Below are positions 5,145 to 10,634 of a DNA stretch of 10,634 bases, one piece after another. The DNA lies in NCBI GenBank assembly GCA_913043075.1, contig CAJWLI010000033.1, positions 1 to 10,634 of the forward strand, read 5' to 3'. This DNA comes from an uncultured Gammaproteobacteria bacterium. GTDB lineage: Bacteria > Pseudomonadota > Gammaproteobacteria > Pseudomonadales > Azotimanducaceae. The translations under genes were made by a program, and so were the position numbers. Positions within the stretch are counted from its first letter, which is position 1, and each line of letters begins with the position of its first letter. A model generated the notes under the pieces. It did not search any database. It had not been told where the DNA came from and was given only the letters and a program-made list of their open reading frames with translations.

Positions 5145-7361
5145 GTGGCAGAAGAGCTAGTACCGGGTGAAATCTTTGAAGGGGTGTACGAACTTAAAGA
5201 GAAAAGAAGTTCAACAGATCTAAAACAGAAGTGGCTTATAAATGAGTCCGAAACGGGTCGGGCACTGGCGCTTACCCTTCTAAACACAAAGATATCTCCC
5301 GAAAAAATATCATCGACAGCCAAAAGACTAGCCACAACAAAAGGGTTAGTGCATCCGAATATTCTATTAACCACGGATTTTGGGTCCTATCTTAATTACC
5401 CGTACCTTATAGAACCCGAAGACGGGCTCAACGAACCTCTAAAAATAGAGCTTCTAAAATGGAGTTTAATAGACCAAGTATTAGATGCAGTCGCCTTCTC
5501 TCATAGTTTGGGCATAGCTCACGGGTTTTTGCATCCCTCTAATCTACTCATCGACGAAAAAGGCAACATTCAGATTAGTGGGTTTGGCTTGCCATCTGAA
5601 TTCAATGCAAGCCGGCAGCAGATCGAATTTCTTCGTCCAAAAACTAATACAAGCTCTCTTCCTTCGCAGGGAGACGATTATTACTCAATCGGACGTCTAC
5701 TAGCTTATATGATATCAGGCTCTACCAATCCAGAAATAGAACAATACAGTCTTGGAATGTCATCTCAGGTAAAAGACACGATTAGGTCTTTGCTTAATGT
5801 CGGTTCTTCAGAAAAAGAGAAAAACCTTTTCGAAACTAGGCTGATTCTCGCTGAACACTTCAGCAAAAAAAGTGAAACCATAGAGGCTGTAAAATTTAGA
5901 AAAAACGAAACGGGCAAGGAGGCTGTTTCATTAACGAAGAATGCTCATAAACCAAGTCGAAAAACCTATATCCTTGTGGGTGGCCTAATCGTTGGGGCAG
6001 CACTAACTCTCACCATCCTTAATAATGTTGACATGAAAACCCAACCTGTTTCTGAAGAAGTTTCAATCGAAAATTCTATTCAAGAAAATCAATCAAGGAC
6101 AATTCTGAGTCCGAGGGAAGCAGCGGAACAAGAGCTTCTTGTTGAGAGCGGGAAAAAATTAGCAAAAGAAATATTGGAGCTCCAAGTCTATCTCGACGAC
6201 TTACGAGTAAGTTTGTGGGCAGAAAACGATTACCAAGATGCTCAAAAAGCTTTTGAGACTGCAGAAATTCTCTTCCTAGAGGGTCGAGAAGAAGAGGCAT
6301 TAACCAAATATTCTTTTGCTGCCGAGCAACTCAATTATTTAAAAAAGCTCGTTCCAGAAGTCTTTGAAGAAAACTTAAAGAAAGGCAAGGTCGCCATAGA
6401 AAACGGAGATTTCGTCACAGCCATTGACAGCATGACAATAGCTAACGCAATCAAACAAGACGATTTCGTATTAGAAAGGTTATTAACAAGGGCCAAAAAT
6501 CTAGAAGAGGTCCTCGATTTTGCCATGCAAGCAAGCATTGAAGAAAAAAAAGGCGGATTCCAAGAATCCTTGAAATTTTACAAAGCAGCTTCGGATTTAG
6601 ACCCCGCATGGGAACCTGCTTCTGACGGAATTAAGCGAATCCAAAACAAAATCAGAGATCAAGAATATATAGCTATAATGTCATCGGGCATGGAAGCATT
6701 GGGCACAAGGAATTATCCGCTTGCCATCAGGAGATTCGAGGAAGCCGAAAAAATTTTTCCGGAGAGACAAGGCCATCGAGATGGGTTTTTGAGAGCGCAA
6801 CAAGAACAGATTACCGAAACTACGAACGGTCACATCTTTAGGGCAGAAGCAATGATCTCGTCTTATGACTGGAAAGGCGCAAAAGAGGAATACTTGGCAG
6901 CATTAACTCTCTCGCCTGACCTTGTTCAACCCAAAAACAAAATAAAGACGATTAACAAAAGATTAGATTTGATTAACTCTTTAAATCGGTTGGTCCAAGA
7001 CCCGATGTTATTAAAAAGCGATGCCGAACTGTCAGAGGCAATCAGAGTAGTTGCTGAACTCACTGATCAGAGAGAAAAATCTGACGAAACAGCCCGTAAA
7101 ATTCAGGAATTAATCAACTACGTCTCCTTAGCCAGAACAAAAATCCCTGTATTATTTTTGTCGGACAACCAATCTAACGTGATAATTGAAAGGTTTCAGT
7201 CCTTAGGACAGTTTCAGCAATTAGAGATTAATCTTGTTCCCGGCAGGTACACGGTAACCTCCTCGAGATCGGGATTTAGAGATCTTCGAAAAAAAGTACT
7301 TGTACTCCCCGGATCTACTGAAAATCAATTCTATATTGCTAATACGGAGCCGGTCAGGTGA
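5145..7361 (+). CDS. Transmembrane pseudokinase with TPR-like repeats and C-terminal beta module
   Basis: I choose GTG at 5145, preceded by GGAGG at 5136-5140, giving 738 residues; TTG at 5130 is also open but has no clear binding site. Residues of about 8-250 follow the Ser/Thr protein kinase fold: V-Y-E-L near the start, G-R-A-L-A-L-T-L-L at 38-46, A-H-G-F-L-H-P-S-N-L-L-I at 125-136, I-S-G-F-G-L at 144-149 and D-D-Y-Y-S-I-G-R-L-L-A further on. The ATP-binding Lys is Thr44, HRD Asp is Phe128, the catalytic-loop Lys is His130, DFG Asp is Gly146, and no Gly-rich loop is visible, so it should be catalytically dead; only Asn133 is kept. One membrane helix lies at about 275-295, preceded by basic residues, placing the kinase domain in the cytoplasm. 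A periplasmic region follows with at least four TPR-like repeats (about 415-600) and a beta module at about 662-738 with L-V-P-G-R-Y-T-V and R-S-G-F-R-D-L-R, similar to PEGA domains. Its stop overlaps the next GTG by 4 bases. Confidence 0.88.
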   Translation: MAEELVPGEIFEGVYELKEKRSSTDLKQKWLINESETGRALALTLLNTKISPEKISSTAKRLATTKGLVHPNILLTTDFGSYLNYPYLIEPEDGLNEPLKIELLKWSLIDQVLDAVAFSHSLGIAHGFLHPSNLLIDEKGNIQISGFGLPSEFNASRQQIEFLRPKTNTSSLPSQGDDYYSIGRLLAYMISGSTNPEIEQYSLGMSSQVKDTIRSLLNVGSSEKEKNLFETRLILAEHFSKKSETIEAVKFRKNETGKEAVSLTKNAHKPSRKTYILVGGLIVGAALTLTILNNVDMKTQPVSEEVSIENSIQENQSRTILSPREAAEQELLVESGKKLAKEILELQVYLDDLRVSLWAENDYQDAQKAFETAEILFLEGREEEALTKYSFAAEQLNYLKKLVPEVFEENLKKGKVAIENGDFVTAIDSMTIANAIKQDDFVLERLLTRAKNLEEVLDFAMQASIEEKKGGFQESLKFYKAASDLDPAWEPASDGIKRIQNKIRDQEYIAIMSSGMEALGTRNYPLAIRRFEEAEKIFPERQGHRDGFLRAQQEQITETTNGHIFRAEAMISSYDWKGAKEEYLAALTLSPDLVQPKNKIKTINKRLDLINSLNRLVQDPMLLKSDAELSEAIRVVAELTDQREKSDETARKIQELINYVSLARTKIPVLFLSDNQSNVIIERFQSLGQFQQLEINLVPGRYTVTSSRSGFRDLRKKVLVLPGSTENQFYIANTEPVR

Positions 7362-9415
7362 GTGATCCCGATTTTGAGATTGTGGAAACACAAAAATATC
7401 AGCCCCCCACCTCTTCTAAGATTGGAGTTAGTAACCGAACGACTCTTACTTACCTAACAATAGGGGTGATACTTTTACTGTCTGTGTTCGCCTTATACAT
7501 CGTTCTCCAGTCTCGCGCTGTATCATTCATCATCTCACCGACCAGTGCTGTCCTTGACATGGTCAATCCTATAGTGGCGCCAAATTATGGGAACATTTAT
7601 TTCCTCAAGCCCGGGAAAGGGGAACTGATGGTGACTGCGCCAGGTTATAAGACTTTGTCTTACCCATTCGAAGTGACAAACGGACCTAATCAAAGTCACC
7701 TTATAAATTTAGAAAAAAAACCTGGCTTTTTAAAACTTAAAATATACGATAATTCAGAACTGCTCTCTGACGCGAGTATTTATGTGGACGAAGAATTTGT
7801 CGGTCTCTCTCATGAGCCAATGAAACCAATTGAAGCAGGCCGAAGAAATCTGAGGGTAAATCACCCCCTCTTTCTTGAACATTCTCAAGAATTAGAAATT
7901 TTTGGAAAAGGGGAAACCCAAGAACTCGACATAAGTATGGTTCCCTCATTTGCAAATGTGACTATCTCATCTTTTCCAGAAGGAGCCACAATATCCGCTT
8001 ATGGCGAGAGTCTTGGTAAAACTCCAAAAACCATAAAGCTTGGCCAAGGCGTTCAAGATCTAAGCTTAGTTTTGCCGCGATTTGTAAGAGCCGATTTTCA
8101 GGTGAAAGTCATTGCAAATGAGAATGTTTCTCTTCCAATCATAGAGCTTATCCCAAAAAAAGGGCGTTTAGAGGTAGCTAGCAAACCCAATAATGCGAAT
8201 GTAAGTATCGAGGGCATTTATAAAGGTCAGTCTCCTTTGGAACTGGATCTAGCGCCAGCCGAATATAATGTCACTGCGATAAAGGCTGGCTATGAATCTC
8301 TATCTAAGCAAATTCGTATAGAGTCTGAGCGGGCCTCAAAAATGGCTTTCGACTTGGTGCCCCGGTATGGATATATTGAGCTTCTCAATTTGCAGCGCGA
8401 CGCCACCATTTTTATTGATGGAGAAGTTTACTTAGATAGTCGAGACAGACTAAGACTGCTAGCCAGGCCCCACGAACTCAAGATAGTTCAAGAGGGCTTT
8501 TCTGATTTTCAGAAATCCATCATCCCTAATCCAAATTTAGTTCAAGCCATCGATGTTCCGAGAATCACGGTTGCAGAGGCACGGAGAAATAATCTTCCAA
8601 ATGAGATTTTTACGGGTCTTAAGAATAGATTAGTAAGAATCGATCCGGGCAGCTTCAAAATGGGCGCAGGCAGAAGACAACCGGGAAGGAAAGCAAACGA
8701 AATAGAAAAAAGGGTCAGGCTCACTCGTCCCTTCTATTTAGCTGTAAGGGAAATAAGTAATGCTGATTACTTAAAGTTCGATCCATCTCACAACTCAGGT
8801 ACTTTTGGCCGGGCTTTTTTAAATGATCCCGAGACCCCCGCAGTAAACGTATCTTGGGAGGCAGCAATTCGCTTTTGCAATTGGCTGAGCGAGCGAGATG
8901 GTATTCCAAAAACCTACGAAAAAATTAATGGGATTTGGCAAATAAAACAAGACAGAGGCACGGGTTATCGGTTGCCAACCGAAGCCGAGTGGTCGTGGGC
9001 GGCGAGGGAATCGAACCAAATTAACCGAATTTTCCCATGGGGCGACAAGATGCCGCCGCCTGATAAGTTCGGAAATTTTGCTGATATCTCTGCGAAAAAC
9101 GCCTTTGGCAACATTATCGATAACTACGATGACACTTTCCGAGGCCCGGCTCCATCTGGCAGCTTTACCGCTAATGATTTAGGCATATTCGATTTAGCCG
9201 GAAATGTTTCTGAGTGGGTTAATGACATATACTCGACAGAAATGGTGATAAATCTCTTGGTTGACCCTACTGGACCTAAAAAGGGAGGATATAGAGTGAT
9301 TCGAGGATCAAGCTATACTCAAGGAAATTATAGCTCTTTGAGACTGACCTTCCGAGATTATGGTCGAGATCCAAGGGCCGACGTGGGATTCAGAATAGCT
9401 AGGTATCTTGAGTGA
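7358..9415 (+). CDS. Membrane-anchored PEGA-repeat protein fused to a SUMF1/FGE-like domain
   Basis: A 685-residue protein starting at GTG within a GTGA overlap. A short polar cytoplasmic tail (1-28) leads to one membrane helix at about 29-51. The periplasmic part has about five PEGA-type beta units (roughly 52-118, 122-195, 197-265, 268-334, 337-400), including a literal F-P-E-G-A at 206-210, S-L-G-K-T-P at 218-223 and Y-K-G-Q-S-P with L-A-P-A-E-Y-N-V-T-A-I-K-A-G-Y at 288-312. Residues of about 423-683 are a SUMF1/FGE-sulfatase fold: G-S-F-K-M-G, P-A-V-N-V-S-W-E-A-A, G-Y-R-L-P-T-E-A-E-W (536-545), F-P-W-G-D (559-563), D-L-A-G-N-V-S-E-W (612-620), I-R-G-S-S-Y (648-653) and D-V-G-F-R-I (675-680). 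The two FGE catalytic cysteines align with Gln655 and Ser660, and C507 is the only Cys in the domain, so formylglycine formation is not expected. A binding or structural role in the envelope is more likely. It is tightly coupled to the pseudokinase and to the small gene that follows. Confidence 0.92.
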   Translation: MSDPDFEIVETQKYQPPTSSKIGVSNRTTLTYLTIGVILLLSVFALYIVLQSRAVSFIISPTSAVLDMVNPIVAPNYGNIYFLKPGKGELMVTAPGYKTLSYPFEVTNGPNQSHLINLEKKPGFLKLKIYDNSELLSDASIYVDEEFVGLSHEPMKPIEAGRRNLRVNHPLFLEHSQELEIFGKGETQELDISMVPSFANVTISSFPEGATISAYGESLGKTPKTIKLGQGVQDLSLVLPRFVRADFQVKVIANENVSLPIIELIPKKGRLEVASKPNNANVSIEGIYKGQSPLELDLAPAEYNVTAIKAGYESLSKQIRIESERASKMAFDLVPRYGYIELLNLQRDATIFIDGEVYLDSRDRLRLLARPHELKIVQEGFSDFQKSIIPNPNLVQAIDVPRITVAEARRNNLPNEIFTGLKNRLVRIDPGSFKMGAGRRQPGRKANEIEKRVRLTRPFYLAVREISNADYLKFDPSHNSGTFGRAFLNDPETPAVNVSWEAAIRFCNWLSERDGIPKTYEKINGIWQIKQDRGTGYRLPTEAEWSWAARESNQINRIFPWGDKMPPPDKFGNFADISAKNAFGNIIDNYDDTFRGPAPSGSFTANDLGIFDLAGNVSEWVNDIYSTEMVINLLVDPTGPKKGGYRVIRGSSYTQGNYSSLRLTFRDYGRDPRADVGFRIARYLE

Positions 9416-9621
9416 AATTTTTTTTTCTCGCCATTTTTTTCTTGAATCAGACTTCGCTTGCAGAAGAGCTGAAAACGAACGCGCCCGAATCAAGAGACCA
9501 AGAAATTGTTCAGAAAAAAGAAACAGACAAAAAGATAAATATGAACGAACCCAAAGCAGACATTAAAACCAGCGAGGTTATAAAGGTAGACCAAGGGAAA
9601 GCCTTTCCCAGGGATATTTAA
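9412..9621 (+). CDS. Small exported protein of unknown function
   Basis: A 69-residue protein starting with GTG in a GTGA overlap with the preceding stop; only a weak AGGT lies 7 bases upstream, so translation probably relies on coupling. Residues 1-17 form a signal peptide with very short n-region and F/L-rich core, likely cleaved at S-L-A17. The mature 52 residues are Lys/Glu/Asp-rich, lack Cys and have no predicted membrane segment, so the product should be a small unstructured periplasmic peptide. The end, D-Q-G-K-A-F-P-R-D-I, is the most motif-like part. It lies between the PEGA-SUMF1 gene and the channel gene, 8 bases before the latter. It is too small for the usual TolR/ExbD partner (about 140 residues) and lacks that family's membrane Asp, as well as any uncleaved anchor. 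No family is recognised. Confidence 0.68.
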   Translation: MKFFFLAIFFLNQTSLAEELKTNAPESRDQEIVQKKETDKKINMNEPKADIKTSEVIKVDQGKAFPRDI

Positions 9622-9629
9622 CAAACGTT

Positions 9630-10424
9630 ATGAATAAGAAAATTCCTTTCGAGTTTCTGTATCAATTCTTTTCCTTAATCATTGCAATTATATTGGTTCA
9701 TGCTATCTATCTGGGAATTATTCGCCCGACCGCATCAACGATTCTAGAGGATCGAGAAGTCCAAATGCTCGAAGACCCGGCGTTTGTCCCCGAGAGATCA
9801 TTTTATGTCGTTGTGAAAGACTTTGAGCAAGAGGCTTGTTTTATCCTAATGTTTTGGGCTATTTCGCTAATGCTCTATAAAGCTCGGCAGAATATGAACG
9901 AACGCAGAGTCCTACAAATGAATCTTATTTCATCCTCGGAGGAGACCAGCATTTTGCCTCAGGATACTCGCGAATACGCGAGACCTATTGAGGCTCTTTC
10001 AGAGCATAGTCAAGACTCATTGATTGCTCGAGCATTGACGACTGCTCTGCACCGCTTTCGTTCAACAGAAAACATTCAAGATGTTTCTAACTCAATACTA
10101 AGCGTTTGCGACGCGGAATCAGAAAGGCTTGATTCTGAATTATCTATGATTAGATACATTGCCTGGGCTATTCCATCCATCGGGTTTTTAGGTACCGTTA
10201 GAGGTATAGGGCAAGCACTAGGGCAGGCCCATCAGGCAGTGGGCGGGGAAATTACCGCAGTCACCCAGTCTCTTGGGGTTGCCTTTAACTCCACCTTTGT
10301 AGCACTCCTAATTAGCATATTGATAATGTTCCTAATGCATCAATTGCAACTTGCTCAAGAAAGATTAACTCAAGAAGTTCAAAGCTACTGTGACAATAAG
10401 CTAGTTAGTCACTTAAAAACATAG
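9630..10424 (+). CDS. TolQ/ExbB/MotA-family proton channel subunit
   Basis: A 264-residue inner-membrane protein. Helices are seen at about 11-32, 66-84, 177-198 and 213-236, with a cytoplasmic region of about 90 residues between the second and third. The third helix carries I-P-S-I-G-F-L-G-T-V-R-G-I (181-193), the family's core motif, and the fourth carries T-Q-S-L-G-V-A-F-N-S-T-F-V-A-L-L (212-227). Thr189 and Thr222 match in position the two membrane threonines of E. coli ExbB (T148, T181) that face the ion path. Family members form pentamers around a dimer of ExbD/TolR/MotB type and convert proton or sodium flow into movement of envelope parts. No such partner gene lies in the window. A first helix plus a periplasmic segment of about 35 residues before helix two resembles MotA-like four-helix members more than ExbB. 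The start ATG is 8 bases after the preceding stop, with a weak upstream binding site. Confidence 0.9.
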   Translation: MNKKIPFEFLYQFFSLIIAIILVHAIYLGIIRPTASTILEDREVQMLEDPAFVPERSFYVVVKDFEQEACFILMFWAISLMLYKARQNMNERRVLQMNLISSSEETSILPQDTREYARPIEALSEHSQDSLIARALTTALHRFRSTENIQDVSNSILSVCDAESERLDSELSMIRYIAWAIPSIGFLGTVRGIGQALGQAHQAVGGEITAVTQSLGVAFNSTFVALLISILIMFLMHQLQLAQERLTQEVQSYCDNKLVSHLKT

Positions 10425-10430
10425 GTGAAT

Positions 10431-10634
10431 ATGCGTTTAGGTATAATTAATATAAATGATGTAGGGGTCCAAATAGCGCTAGATGAGGAGCATATCCTCA
10501 CCAGCCCAGGTTACGCAGTGGTTCACGATGAAACTATTTTCTTGGGTGATGATGGCAGGGCCAGATTTAGATCTTTGCCCAAGTGGACCAACAATCGATT
10601 CTGGAGCGAGTTAAACATGAGTGCATTGCCTCAG
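10431..10634 (+). CDS. Probable Hsp70/actin-like ATPase, N-terminal part (cut by window edge)
   Basis: The first 68 codons of a gene that runs off the right edge. It opens with a beta strand and turn, L-G-I-I-N-I-N-D-V-G-V-Q-I-A, resembling the phosphate-1 loop of the actin/Hsp70 ATPase fold with an altered D-L-G-T motif. It continues with S-P-G-Y-A-V-V, I-F-L-G-D-D-G-R-A-R-F and T-N-N-R-F-W-S-E-L, which fit the divergent Hsp70-family proteins found in gammaproteobacterial operons, from memory. The usual nucleotide-binding motifs further along cannot be checked. No signal peptide is present, so it should be cytoplasmic. ATG at 10431 is preceded by AGGTGA at 10423-10428 with a short gap; GTG at 10425, directly after the preceding stop and in the same frame, is an alternative start. 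The 6-base gap places it in the same operon. Confidence 0.55.
   Translation, partial: MRLGIININDVGVQIALDEEHILTSPGYAVVHDETIFLGDDGRARFRSLPKWTNNRFWSELNMSALPQ

Noticed and set aside
5090..5374. A 94-codon minus-strand frame over the junction before the pseudokinase
   Set aside because: It lies antisense to the well-supported pseudokinase start and the lipoprotein end, has no binding site of note, and its composition fits an antisense shadow.
5145..7361. Annotation as an active Ser/Thr protein kinase
   Set aside because: Lys, HRD Asp and DFG Asp are all replaced (Thr44, Phe128, Gly146), so activity cannot be claimed from homology.
7358..9415. Annotation as a formylglycine-generating enzyme
   Set aside because: Both catalytic Cys positions are replaced (Gln655, Ser660), and no sulfatase gene is nearby.
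9630..10634. A Zorya-type anti-phage system, because of the MotA/ZorA-like channel
   Set aside because: No ZorB-like OmpA protein, ZorC, or ZorD helicase is visible, and the neighbouring genes differ. The resemblance is limited to the channel family.

Overview
The window comes from a Gram-negative bacterium. It encodes three outer-membrane-type lipoproteins, several Sec signal peptides, a TonB C-terminal-like domain and a TolQ/ExbB/MotA-family channel. Base composition leans towards AT and genes are packed with 4-base stop/start overlaps. The protein families and this style fit a free-living gammaproteobacterium, possibly marine, but no rRNA or marker gene is present, so that placement is an inference. 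I see no tRNA, rRNA, CRISPR array, insertion sequence or integration site.

Layout. (1) Bases 1-1497, plus strand: the last 30 codons of an upstream gene overlap by ATGA with a secreted helical-repeat protein that ends in a TonB-C-like domain. (2) Bases 1514-2834, minus strand: two 221-residue lipoproteins overlapping by 11 bases, convergent with unit 1 and divergent from unit 3. (3) A 133-base divergent intergenic region carries a small dyad. (4) Bases 2968 to the right edge, plus strand: a compact run of seven genes separated by -4 to +21 bases, almost certainly one operon. In order it encodes a periplasmic protein with an acidic disordered linker, a lipoprotein with a Gly/Ala-rich hydrophobic hairpin, a transmembrane pseudokinase with TPR-like repeats, a single-pass protein with a PEGA-domain array fused to a SUMF1/FGE-like domain, a small exported protein, a TolQ/MotA-like channel, and the start of a probable Hsp70/actin-like ATPase.

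How the parts may work together (inference). The pseudokinase and the PEGA-SUMF1 protein would each place a small or folded domain in the cytoplasm and a long structural arm in the periplasm. The channel could supply proton-motive-force-driven motion, as in Tol-Pal, ExbBD, MotAB and Zorya. The two upstream products would sit in the periplasm and at the outer membrane, and the Hsp70-like protein would act from the cytoplasm. Both enzyme-like domains have lost the catalytic residues of their families: the pseudokinase lacks the VAIK Lys, HRD Asp and DFG Asp, and the SUMF1 domain lacks both FGE cysteines. The operon therefore looks like a structural or sensing envelope machine rather than a phosphorylation or formylglycine pathway. 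I do not recognise it as a named system, and it is the main candidate for undescribed biology here.
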